64,000 nucleotides of DNA from Paraspadella gotoi. Taxonomy: Eukaryota > Chaetognatha. The translations under genes and the position numbers were made by a program. The notes beneath the pieces are model-generated. The model worked only from the letters and a program-made list of their open reading frames with translations. It had not been told where the DNA came from and searched no databases. Shown one piece after another: positions 10,409-23,945 of this stretch. Location of the stretch: positions 11,182,703 to 11,246,702 of the forward strand of contig CM119263.1 in assembly GCA_051294375.1 (NCBI GenBank), written 5' to 3'. Positions within the stretch are counted from its first letter, which is position 1. Every line of letters begins with the position of its first letter.

Positions 10409-11698
10409 ACTCCAATAATGGGGGGCCCCCTTTTCAAATGATATAAACATTATCGATGCTTTTTTTCCCCTCCCTATCTTCCATTTTGGAAACGGTTTCA
10501 TTAAAGCTAAAACTTTTTGAATATTTCTTTCTTCGGGGCGACTTAAGGGCGCAAGTGAAAAAATGATACGAAGACAATGAAGAAGTGTCGGGAACGAGTT
10601 CAATCGGCGTCGAAAGGCAAAGGCGGATGGATTCCCGTCGGTTTTTATATTCGTCATTGTTTAGATGTTAATTGCTAGAAACCGTGTATGTTAGCTCATG
10701 TCAACGTCTTAGCCCAAGTGTATGACGATATTTACGAAAACTATCAATCGATCAAATTATTATGTAACTCATACCAAATTCTAGAAAGTTTATAATGTTA
10801 GAAGCAAAATTTTATAAACTAAATTTTAAACCCGTTGGCACGATCTATTATATACTAGTTCGTTATACTTTGTTTTGATGAGTCTTTGGTCTCGCCTCGC
10901 TCCTCAAAACTGCACTTTTGATTAAATCTCAAGTAGCATTTCACGATTTTTTTGTTTTTCTATTGGACACGGCCATCCGCGTTAGACATCCACCCGATCT
11001 ACCCGTGATTAAGCGATTCAACCTGGTTTATAGTGTATATTTTGACTTTGTTTTTTGTAGCAATTCATTAATCATTTGTATAAAAGGGTAACTAGGATTG
11101 ATCAAGTTTTGGTGAAATAACTAGACTAATTTTTAATTGTATAAATTTTGAGACATGACTATTTAAACTAATAATAAACTTAATTTTCTCGAAACGAATT
11201 TTATCATGCTTCAATTTCAATATAATGAAAATTTTATTATGAGCTATTTTAGGCGTTTCTTAAACTTGCAAGTTCGTATAAGTTTAATGAAATTCGGTAA
11301 AAAGGACAATTTTTTTGGTCATAGATGCGGAAGAGAAAGTAGTTGAAATTGAAAGAAATTAAGAGAAGTAAATAAAATTTATAATGGTAACATGGATTAA
11401 TTGTATTTATTAAGTTAATGATTAAGATTAACTTATAAGTAAAAACATGAAATTGCTGTAGGACTTTTTAATACCATAGCAATTAATAACGAACAAATAC
11501 AGAGAAAAATATTTAGAAACGAATTAGTACGCATGAGAAGGCTAGTATTTTTAGAAAATAAAAAACATTGCTCAAATTTTAAATATTTCTTTTAATATAA
11601 ACTTTTCGCAAAATTTAGATATCTAAATCAAAAGTTTTTTTTACTGTTTCAGAAATTCTGTAGAACTAGTTAATTTATTTTATGCGAATGTGTGGTCG
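10409..11698. other. Convergent intergenic region, synaptophysin to KChIP
   Basis: AT-rich DNA between two genes transcribed toward each other. It holds the synaptophysin 3' UTR and the minus-strand AATAAA (TTTATT at 11674-11679) just beyond the KChIP stop. No other gene is seen. Confidence 0.55.
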
Positions 11699-14600
11699 TC
11701 AGAGCATCGTGTCGAACACAGCCATCGATTTTGCGATTGATTCGTCCTAAGGAAGAAAGTGAAATTTCGATTAAGTTTATCGCCATGAAGAACAAAAATT
11801 GCGAAAGATAAACCTGTTGGCAAAAAAGAACAAATTCATCCAAGGAGATCAGTCCGTCGCGATTCAGATCTAAGCGGTCGAATACAGTATCCACATGTTG
11901 CTTGAAAGAAAAAAACGCGGGGGGGGGGGGAGAAATATCGATTGACCGTGAAAAATAGGAATGTTCCAGTTCATTGTATTCATAGAAATTAGTTTGTAAT
12001 TGATCTTCCGCGATACCTGCGAGTAGACAATTTGCAATTTGGATTAAGCAGGTGTTTCTAATTATACCTCGGGCGTAGCACCTTCGACAGGCGGGTTACA
12101 GCATGCGCCCATCATGTCGTAAATGGCGGAAATTATTTGCGTCATTTCTTCGCGGGATATCACCCCATCTGTAATCACAGTAATGGGGAAAAAATCAACT
12201 TAACAGCTAAAATGTTTGTTGAATAAACGAGACTGAGAGTCTTGATTGAAAGATTGTAAGAGTGATGGAGGCCTTAAACCACCAAAGCTTGTCCAAAGAC
12301 GGGGGCAAGATAGCATGATTATTAAATGAATGGATAATTTTTATAACGGTTGTACCAATTTCATTTATATTTATATAAAGTCATTAACATAGTGGCTATA
12401 TTGCAAGACATAATAACTTGCTTATTATGTTCGAAATCAGAATTTGGAATTCAGTATTTACGTTTGTCGGTTTCATTTCGAATTAAACTTGTTGATTAAG
12501 TAAAGACAAAATATCAAGGAAGACTAGTAATATTTTTACCATCAAACAGCGGACAATTAGCTTAAAAGTTATACAGATTAAGGTTTTGCAACTAATTCTA
12601 AAAGATAATTCTCCGTTTGTTAAACATTGTAAAATATGACGGTAGGCAAGTTACGTTTATACCGAGACGATATGAATGAGAATGAGCAACAGTCGTCGTT
12701 CGATCGACATAAAGGCAACTGCCAATGAAATAAAAAAAATTTGAATAAATAAAGTCGTAAAATCGGCTTTCATGGAATGTAAATTTTCGTACCGTGATTG
12801 ACGTCATAGAGGCTGAAGGTCCAGTGTATTTTGTCGAGGAAGGTTCCACGACAGAGAATGGAGAGACCCTTGACAAAGTCTTCGAAGGAGATCTCCCCCG
12901 TGTTGCCGGAGTCGAAAGTGTTGAACACGTAGTGGGCATATTGAGAGGAGTCTAATGCAATGTGGGGAGGGGACAGTTGGTGGTGGGTGGAGTGTGGAAT
13001 TGGAAACATTTAACTATGTAATTGTTGCTTAAAAATGTGACTTTATAATATGGCTCACTTATTCAATCTTCCAATAATTTAACAAAAAACCCATGCTAGC
13101 AAATGCGAGCAGAGAACACGGCGGGAAAAGAAAAGAAAGAAAGAAAAGAAAAGCCGAGTAGAAGGAAAGAAGAGGAAATGGTCATTTTTGAGGATATTTT
13201 TAGCGAGAAACGGCAGTCGTCATCTGGAGCGTGACGACCATCGGTCACCTTTCTCAGTCCGAGGGTCTTTCATCACACGATATTTTTTTTGGAAGCGACG
13301 TCTCGCTTGACGATATTGCATAGTACATATTGAATACTTGACCATCGCTCCGAAATGGTCGAAACCGATGAAGGGCTGAACTTCTGAATCCCATGCACTG
13401 TTTTTAATCGCATTCAACTTTTAAACTTTTACACGAATATTTTGATGATCATTTATTTTGTAGTATAACTTTTTCTGATAATAGATTTAATTATTCTTTA
13501 ATTAGAATGGACCTTATCCGTTACCGTAATAATCATTTGTTTGGGGTTAGGAATTAACTTACCTCCAAGAGGAAAGAATTGTGCGAAGATGCTTTTAAAT
13601 TTGTCTTTGTTTACGATTCCCGTGGGGCATTCCTGGAGAAAAACAAAAGAGCATCTGTCAATATGTATCGTTCAACGGGAATGGAAAACGGCGCTAAATT
13701 TGTCATTTATTTTGACCCGCCTGTTTGAAACCCCGGTACATGACTTGAAGCTCGGATTTGGAAAATTTGGTTTTGCTGGAAATTTTGTCCAGTTCTTCGG
13801 GTTTGTATCGCGGGGCGCACATCGCCATGTACTCGTCGCCTTCATCTAGCGGAGAGAATGAATGTTGATGGTCGATTAGACGCAAGAGAAAAAATAGAAA
13901 GATATAGAGAAAGTGAAAGAGAACGAGCGCAAGGGAGAGGTTAAGTGAGTCAGGCTTATCGGTTCGCGACGGCAAGCAATTTGGATGCGTTTTATCTTAA
14001 AATCTTAAAATTCAAAATATTTTGTTTAATTTTTCAACTAGTAACAATCGCGTAAGAAGCGTGTACGGACGAGACCTTGACGCGTCTCTCACCTCGGCGC
14101 TTGTGATATAAGCTTTTTCGTCGTTCCTGCAATTTTCGTGATATCGAAAAAATAAAACTGATGAAAGCCATAAATAATACGCGCTAATTTTTGGGGTTTT
14201 TTGCTTCTTTTCCGATTTCCCCCTTTTTTTCCCCTAAAAATTCGTTTTGTACGTCGTTCCTTCGGGCTATTTTTTTTTTTTTTGCCTTGTTCTGTTTTTT
14301 AGTTCAAAGGAGTAGCCGGCATGAAAAGAGGAAGATTTTTCTCTGCTCCGAGGAAAATATTACAGAGTCTAACCATAAAAAAAAAAAAAAAAAAACCCGA
14401 AAAAAAAAGAGGTTTTTCCCTTCTCTCGTGTTATGTTGAGGGAATTATGGTCAGTCATGGTTCCCCTCAGCTTTTTCGGTTGAGACGAAAAGAAAATAAA
14501 GAGACAATAAAACCGAAATAAAAGGAGGAAAAGAGAAAAGGGGCAAGGAGAACCTAATGATTGCGGAGGAACCAGTGGTGGGGGGGGGGGATTTTATTTA

Positions 14601-15550
14601 TTTTTTCCCTTTTTTGATTTCGTCTGGCGGGTTTTTGCGGTTTCCTCGTTTTGTCAACTTGCGGTCTTGAGCTTGACGGGGTTGATCTTTTGATTAAAGG
14701 TGTTTTAAAATAGGCAATGCCTATTAGGAATCCGATGTTATCTCAGCTTCGTCTACCCAGATATCCAACAAAACCAGAATATTTAAAAAATCCATTTCTT
14801 AATAACGGTTAAACATTAAAATTTCCTTATGAGGCTAAATGATTCGGTATCAATTTAACAAAAACTCTCTTTCCCCCAGACATAGTGGGAAGTCATTTTC
14901 AGGAAGAGAATCGCGGCGCGATTTTTGGTTGAAGACATACCCATACATTTTTGCCTATTGTTTGCCGCTTTGGGATGGAGAAGTGTGATTTTTTGATACA
15001 TATAACCTCAGAAATAATTATTAGGAGTTATGCCAGTTTTAAACCTGCTGTTATCGAATTTTTCGTCAATTTCAGTCTGTGAGACAAATCCAGGGCATTA
15101 GTATAGGTCTCAATAGATACAAAAAGGTTTTTTCTTGAAATAAAGCTGTATATGCTGTATTTACTGCAGTGCAAACCACCCCCTTTTTTGAATACACCAT
15201 TATACCAAAAAAAAAGAACATTATCCAAAAAAATAGTTTTTTCTGAACGAACTCTTAATGTAAATGCATCAGTGAGTACTGAGTAGTGATTTTTTAAAAT
15301 TCTGGTTCTGTTGGATATCTTGGTAAGTTCTAACTCTCCCCAAGATGAGGGATTCTCCTACCAGTCGAACCGAACAAACTCTGTCTTCGCTTCGCTTCGG
15401 TTAGTTTGTTTTTATTTTCCTCGTTTTTTTTTCACAGAGAGAACGAGAGGAATTATTAAGAAAAAGACGGAAGAGAGGAACTCATTTCTTTTCTTCCTTC
15501 AATACTTTGTGGCAAAGTAAAGCAAATGACTTTTGCCTTTATTACCTTTG

Positions 15551-15585
<35 letters not shown>

Positions 15586-18500
15586 CTCTCATCTTCTCTC
15601 TCTTCAATCTCTCTCTCTCTCTCTCTCGCTCCCACTTTTCAATTCGAAAGCCTTAATGGAATCTTTATTCTTAATAAATTATTGAATTCCGTAATTCTAT
15701 AATTCTTTCTTTTTCGGTTTTCGATTTCATCGTTTCTCTTCACTCGAGAAAAAGAGGAATTTCTTTATTTATTATCTTAATTAAAATAAATATTTAAAAT
15801 TTTAAACAAAATTATACAATTTCTTCGTTTGGGTTTTATTCTCGATCAATTTTCTTCTCAAGTGATGAAATTAATTTTTGCCATTCGTAAAATCCAGAGC
15901 CGTTCGACAATGACTTCTTTGACATATGTACGTTCCTAGCTTCCGCGCCAATAATTAAAAGCCTTCATATCGTTCCTTAAAAGCTTTGCGTCATTCGTTA
16001 AAAGCCCATGCGTCACCTTTTGACTGATTTTTGCGCCGCGTCAAGGTTTTTTTTTTTGCTTGATGGTCGAGGAAGAAAACAAAGGGTTTGAAAACGACGT
16101 TTAGTGTAAAAGAAGCGACACACCTCGATTAGCACAATCACCTAGATTGTACTACGACCATCATGTTCATTACCATCCTTGTCAATTTAGATTAATAATA
16201 AATAGTAAATTATCTGAAGCAGGTCGTTCGAAACTGCCCCTAATCGCCATATTTTCCAAAAGCGCCCCATTTCTATTTTAATTTAGAATTATATGAATTT
16301 TTATGATTGAAGATCAGTTTAAGGATTATGGGAATGGGGATTCGCTTTGAGTTAGGGATTAGAGCTTTGGATTAAGGGTTTGGGTTTAAGATTAAGGTTA
16401 GGGGTTGGGTGAGGGAATTTCGTAGAAGATTATGGTTTGATATTAGTTAGGTTAAAACAGCAGGGCGTTTTCAGTAAATATGTACAACAAAGCGTTGTTT
16501 TTCGTATTTTGAAAACTAAGGAACGATAGATTTCACATCACAGTCCTCTATTTGATAATCGCGGACAACATATATGATAAGAGATGTATATTTAACGATT
16601 AGACAGAAGATATAACACAAACGATACTAAAGTTGCAATCCATTACGAAAGTAATAAATATATATGTTGAGAGCGAGAGAAAGATAAGCGAGAGGGAGAA
16701 TGTACGATTGGATTCTGAATTCTTTTTTCGCAAACTCTTGCGAGAAAAAGAATAAAGGAAAATAATGGGGCTATTATGCTATTGACAGTTTTACTAACTT
16801 AAACTTTTTGAGGGGAACACCACACACAGCCGTTACTTGTTCTATATTATTTTGTTTACCTTCTGGTTTACCGCCGTTTGGGTGAAAAGAAGAAAAATAA
16901 AGATCGAGTTTATTTCAAGTCTGCCAAATTTTAAATTGTCTTGGTCAGTATACATAGTCACAGATAATAATAATATAATTGTCACTGATCGACATGAGTG
17001 GTTAAAAATACCAATTCCAAAATAGAGGAAGTTAAGGAGAAGGAAAGTAACGTAATATTTGGAGAATATGTCTATTCACAACACGTATTCATCAATGAGG
17101 TTTTTCCCAAGAAAATTCCCCAATGAGTGCAATTTACAGTATTATGAATATTTTATTTTTTTTTACGAGAAAAGAACTTTGTCGGAGGACTCCCAACGCC
17201 TCCTTCATTGAATGAGATCTTGTGGCAGCAAGACTTAAAGCTGCCTCACTGCTGTCCGTCCTCAGCCTCGTCTCAATGGCTGAGCAGGCTAAATCATCTC
17301 ATTCCATCCGTGCGTCCCGGGTTCAATCCCTGGGTATCCCGGTTCTGGCTTAATGTGACGGTGCCGGTATAAACATGCCAGTGACAGGAGGCAGTCACTG
17401 AGGGTCCGCAGCCCCTACGCCAGTTGGTGAGATACCCCGCGCCCCGGGTATCACAGGCTATCCTCCCGTTGCCATAAGTGGTGAGCCCTACTCTCGAACA
17501 CGCAACTGCTGCGCACCGTGCGCCCACGCTTACGTCGCTTAGGGTATGCATATCACGCCTATGCCCTACTTCTCTGGTAACGCTCCAGACTCGCTCGCCC
17601 GCTCGCTCTCAACTATGGCAATGAGATCAAAACCTTCTCTCAGACATCTCCTCAGATTGGGCCCTGTGGAGAAGTCTGGTGGGGGATCCTGTGGTAGCAA
17701 GACTTAAAGCTGTCACTGCTGTCGTCCTGCAGCCTCGTCTCAATGCTGAGCAGGCTAAATCATCTCATTCCATCCGTGCGTCCCGGGTTCAATCCCTGGG
17801 TATCCCGGTTCTGGCTTAAATGGTGAACCGTGCCGGTATAAAACATGCCAGTGACAGGAGGCGGTCACTGAGGTCCGCAGCCCTACGCCAGTTGGTGAGA
17901 TACCCGCGGCCCCGGGTATCACAGGCTATCCTCCCGTTGCCATAATCTCTTCAATTCATTGGCCGTCAATTCACGCAGCGAATCTTTCATTCTCGTTGAT
18001 TTAGTTGTATTAATTGAGAGGAACTTCTGAAACGCAAATCTCTCTCTCTCTCCTCTCTCTCTAACCACTATCTAACATTTTCTTCTTTTCCTTTCGTTAT
18101 AAAGTATAAAAAAAATCCTCGAGTAAACTCGGAAGTTGAATAAAAATTCACACAAAGAGTTCTGTTTCAGTCACGCACAATTTTCACTTTCTTTTTATTT
18201 CCAGGCTCAAGACTACGAGCGAAAAACGACGACATAAAAAATAACCCCTTTTTGACAAAACGCGCCAATGCAAAAAAAGAAAAAAAAGGCAAACGCACGC
18301 AACAAAAATGCCAAGAAAAAAATATCTTCAGGACAAAAATCTCCGACCCTCTCAGCCTTTTTTACCCCTCCGCTTTACTTCTTCGCTTCTTCGTTGCATG
18401 GCAACCGGTTCATTTTAAAGCTTCCTTTTATACCCTGGACTTCCTTCTTTCCCCTCACAATCTCCGTGTGGGGCCTTTATTTGGTTCCGTCTTATTTTCT

Positions 18501-20971
18501 CTCGTTTCTATGAAAGCGAAAACTTTACCGCGTCATCGACTCCTCCGTTGGTGGGAGGAGTGTCTCGGTGGAGAAGAGCAGGCTTTGGGAGAGACCGTGA
18601 GTTTTCAAAATGGCGCTAAAGCTGGGAAGCGTTCTTATTTTCGTATCGTCGCACGTTTCCCGTTTACCGCCTATGTCGTACATTTTGTGCCCGACCAGTC
18701 GCAGTTTTTTGATTAATATTTACGACTGCTGTGAAACCGCTATGAACGTGGAGCTATTTCGTGCAAAATCAATTAATTAATTATCAATTAACAGTTTACC
18801 ATTAATAATCGTTGCCTCATCATGATGAGTACAGAGCGCTGTCGAATGCGAGTGAGAGGTAATGGAGTCACTTCTTGTGACAACGTCTTTTATTTTCTCG
18901 CATACTAATCTGTGTTTCTTGATCGTCGCTGCTGTCGCCCCCTGTTCCCTTTTCCTACCTTCTGTTGTCTAAAGGACTTAGCTCTATCGATTAGGTGACT
19001 GTGATTTAACTTAAAAAAAAAAACAACTTCTATGACGGGTAATTCAAGTTTGAAGCGAAATATTTTAAACAATAACGCAAAGAGAGGGGATTGTGAAAAC
19101 GACGAATAGCATCTTTAGTCTCTTTGTTTTGAACCCGCGGCAATAGTTAATACGCCGCTTTTTTGGTGGACGATATATGTATGTATAAACATGTTATTTG
19201 ATCGGACAGATTATCTAATTTTTATAGCTTTTTTTGTATTATGATTAGTGAAACACATATTTATCGTACTACATAGAATTGTAACGACTAAGACAGTAAA
19301 ATATGCCACGATGAAGCTTCGCCACAATTATGAAACGCTCTCATCCTCTTTTCATTTCGCATCTCCCGTCAAGAGACGCCCTTTGCGACGCCGATTTACG
19401 ACCGCGGAGTTATTGCAGCGCCGCTGAGTCCGCAGCCGCCGCGGAGTTATCAGCGTGAAGCTGCGACTGCGTTACGACCGCGACCGCAGAAGATGGCGTC
19501 GTCGGTTATAAAAACAAGAACGGAAAAGAGGGTCAGGTCGATGGGTAGAGTGAGTTGGGTTGAAATGAGAGAGGAAATTTCTCAAAGGGCGAGACCAAGA
19601 AGGAAGGAGACGTAGTTTGTGTGACTTATTTGCGTGTGTAGGGACTAGAATTCACAGAGTGATAGTGTTTGAGCATGTGTATCGTATTTATTGTCAACTT
19701 ATATCTATTGTTACGGTAAATAACGACCTAGAAATGAAATGAAAACAAGATATAATCAAGTAAAAGAAGTACAATCAAAATTTAAAGATGCATACGTAAT
19801 AGTCTTGAAGGTAATAGAGTAGAGAAGAAAAACTAGTCAATAAAAAAGTCGCAAAGCAAAAATTAAAAAAAAAGGTCTTTTTTGGCAAGAGGAGGAGGAA
19901 ATGAGAAGGAAAGGGAGGAGATGGGAATCTGATGAGAAAAAGGACTCGCAAGTTCGCAGCAGTTAATGGGCCGCAGAAGGAAGGAGAGAAGAGAAAAGAA
20001 TCCTAATGGCAGAAGAAAAAATCTAATCAAGGATTTTTTTTTATTATATTAAAATCTTTCAAAAAAGAAATCGACCGATGAAGAATGTCAAGTAAACGAG
20101 AGAAATTAAGGATTAATGGTTTTTGAAATTCAATTTGGTGTCATCTGCCCCGTCAAGGACACAAACCTAGACATGAAACATTTACGTGCATTAACAGGAC
20201 TTTTAAATAAATTAATGAAGTTGATAAACTAGACTGTTTGAGTGGTTTTAAGTGCTGAATGTATTATCTGTATTAAGGGATAACGTCCTCTATCCACCAT
20301 ATCTTGTTCAATTTCCTATGTGCATAGTCATGGGGCAAGATATCTTCAATGAATAATCTTTAAATTGGTCGAACCAATTTCATATATATTTCTATAAGCA
20401 TCTCCCGCGAGACCCCCGCGCGCAACTCCGCACGCGCCAAACGTGCGAATCACGCGAACCACCGTTGAACGGAAATCCGATTCCGGGACGCGCGGCAGAG
20501 CGCTAATTGTTTCGATTCCCCGAACGACAGTTTTATCGCTCGCCTTTTTTCTTTTCTTTCCCCCCATTTTTTTTCCCCTCCAACGCGGGAAAACTAAATT
20601 ATTTATTCGTCCCACGATTCAGCCGGTAATTAATCGCAATATAGCATTCCGCATTCAGACCGTATAATGTGTGCATTCTGCCTTTTCTACTCAGTTATAT
20701 TGTCGACCATTATTCAACTGGATCCGTTAATAATTCATTCTCCTGGAATATTTCAATTATTCATTTCTTCTTCCCGTTTTGTTCATTTGTTCCTTCGGCG
20801 ACGAGAGAGAAGCCATTCATGCCGGCCCGCGATGCCCTCTGGGCCGGGGAAAGACCCTCCTTTGGAAATGGCACAGAAAAAAAAATCCAGGTGGCGAACG
20901 GAGGAGAGAGTAGGTGAGACTGGGAGGGAGGAATGGTGTTTGAGTTTGTGAGAGAGAAAAAGAGAGTGAGT

Positions 20972-21003
<32 letters not shown>

Positions 21004-22109
21004 ACTAAGACGATGGACAAAGAAGGACATTTCAATTTGGCACTGGGGCTCGCCAAGGAGGAACTTTCTCGGCGGCAGAGAAGAAAAATAGGACAAAGCA
21101 ACCAAGAAAATCTTGAAGGAAGAAAATCTGGGAGGAGATTTTTGTCACCCGTGAATGAATAGAGGAAATGTGAACCACATCTGCAGACAGAAATAGCGCA
21201 ACTTTCTCGGTATAAAGACGACCTGTAATGAAAAATATTTAAACTGGTCAAAACCAAAAAATATGATATTACTAGACTTAAATACATTAGAAGTAGATTT
21301 GTATTATATTTGCATTTTTGTTTAATCTTACACTTATTTACGTAACTTATGTACGTATTATATAAATGAATGAGTAATCCCGGCATTTGATACGTTAAAC
21401 AGAATATCTTGGTGGGATTTAACATGACAAAAAAGTATTAAACTGTCCAATTAATATATAAATGATATACATATATAAATATATAATGATATACATAAAA
21501 GGTAAATTAAACAACTTTTACGTCTGTAAGAGATATAGTATCTGGTGAATGCTGAATGATCAGATTAGTGGATAGATTAGAGGATCTTTGATGGATTATT
21601 GAAAAAATGAGACTCTCGGGTTTGGGATGATAGAGAAAAGTGAGAGATTAAGATTAGAAGGGGGATAAGATTTTCGGGGAAAAGTAGAAAGATTTGGCCT
21701 TCGTACATGTAAGAAAAAAATGTAGAAGGGAGAGAAGAAAGATGTGATGTAGTGTTCAGATAACGAGAGAAGGAGAGTGAATGATAGACCGAAATTGACA
21801 ATTATTATCGAGGTCAAGGACTGCGGATCGCAATAGGTCCGTTCGAGAAAGGCGCGTGGTTGATCGAAAATGTCGCCTCTTGGGCGCGAGTGGGACATTT
21901 TCTCAGAGGATGACGACATTCTAACGACGCCTCACGAATCCATTGAGGTAAAGAAAAGGAGAAAAAATATTAGGAAAAATGAGATAAAGGAAAGCGTCGT
22001 CGAGAGACGCGACCGAAAAATTCCACGTTTGTTTTACCTAGAAAATCCATTGGGAACTCGGGACGGAGAATCGATTTGTGCCCGGGAACCCACACATCCT
22101 GAAGCGCCT

Positions 22110-22204
<95 letters not shown>

Positions 22205-23423
22205 TTCCTGTTGTTCTCTATCTCTGTCTCCTTCAAAAAACTAATGTTGTATCTCATTAGCCGCATTTTTATTTTCTTTGTTCTCTCTGTCTCTCCCACC
22301 GGTCGCTTTCTCTTTCTCTATCTCGTTTCCATTTGTCAGCCGTCGCCGTCTCGCCCAATTCGTCTTCATGTTCATTCTGTAAAGTGTCTCAGAAACCATG
22401 AAGTTTTCGCGGCTATTTATGGCACAAATGAAACTGCATGAAGGTATAGAATATATTAAAATCTTTCAAAATTTTTTCAATATCATTATTTCACGATTGA
22501 TCACACTTTCTTATTCCATATCGTATCTCGTAATACCAATATACATACAAGCCATCTCAATGATTTTTTTTTAAAAAGTCCAGATGTACTCTACTCTTCC
22601 TTCGTCGCAGAGGGAAACAAATTTTCTCGTTGTTCACTACTGGGAAATCGCTTTATCGACATCAACGACATTCGAAAGTAAATCCTCGTAATGGAACCTC
22701 ATTTCTGAAACTTTTTTTTTACTATGAGGAAATATTTGATTATTTACTTTTTAATTCTTCGCTTTATATCTGGCTTAGTTTTTCTAAAACGGTTAAAAGG
22801 GTTACAGTAAAAAAAAATATTATCGCGTCGGAAATTAAATATAAAAAAATCATTTAAGAATTAATTTGTATATATACTGCGATTGGTCGAATTGAATTGA
22901 ATTGAAACATTCTTTGAAATATTATACCACTTCATTAATTTGGAAGCCAGTTACTCTGGGGTGAATTAACGAGACTGAGAGAGAGTCTTGACTGAAAGCT
23001 TGCAGGGACCTGCTATGTCATTATCTTGTAAGAGTGATGGAGGCCTTAAACCACCAAAGCCTGTCCAAAGTCAGGGGTAAGATAGCTTAATTATTAAATG
23101 AATGGATAATTTTTAAAATTTCATTTTGTAAAACAAGGTAGAGAAAAGTCTCCTAACTCTCTTTGTATTAACTATAAAAATATAGATTTTCGAGCATAAT
23201 TACAAAAATCTATCATACGCTTCTCGTTTGTTTTTTGATTTCGCCAAGACGTCGCCGCAGCCGACGAAGATGAAAATACAAGAGGCGGAAAATCGGTTTC
23301 CATGGCGACGGTGGCTTTAAGAAGTCGCAAATTCCCGCTCATCGTTGAAGCATAAATCAAGATTAAACGCGTTACCGTTTTTTTTCGTGCTTTCCAAAAT
23401 TAGCGAGAGAAAGAAAGAGAGAG

Positions 23424-23510
<87 letters not shown>

Positions 23511-23861
23511 CATGGACATTGGACAGGTCCAGGGAGAAAGAGGAACGTAAAGACAGAGAGAGAACATCATTGAATTTCATTGAGAGGGCAAAGAGGCAAA
23601 GAGTTATGGTTAAACGACTTACTTAGTTAATTGTATCGTTCGCAGCGGAAGCAATCACTATAAACTGCGTCTCTCGATTGCGACTAAAACCGGAAGCGAT
23701 AAAAATGAAGAGAAAGAAAGAAAGATGCAAAGGGAAGAAAAGAAAGAAATAAAGACAAAATGCAACCGACCCAAAACTCGAGGCGCCACTGAATTTTATC
23801 TCGGTTGGCGGAATAAGGAACGTTTCTAATCAAATGGAATGAGAGAGGGGGGAAATGAGGA

Positions 23862-23945
<84 letters not shown>

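Noticed and set aside
17300-17330. A true tRNA gene
   Set aside because: The A and B boxes are present but no cloverleaf with anticodon and acceptor stems can be drawn, and the sequence recurs with a fixed non-tRNA body, so it is a SINE.
18252-18716. 154-residue plus-strand frame in the long intron
   Set aside because: No family match, poor codon character, starts in an A-rich low-complexity stretch.
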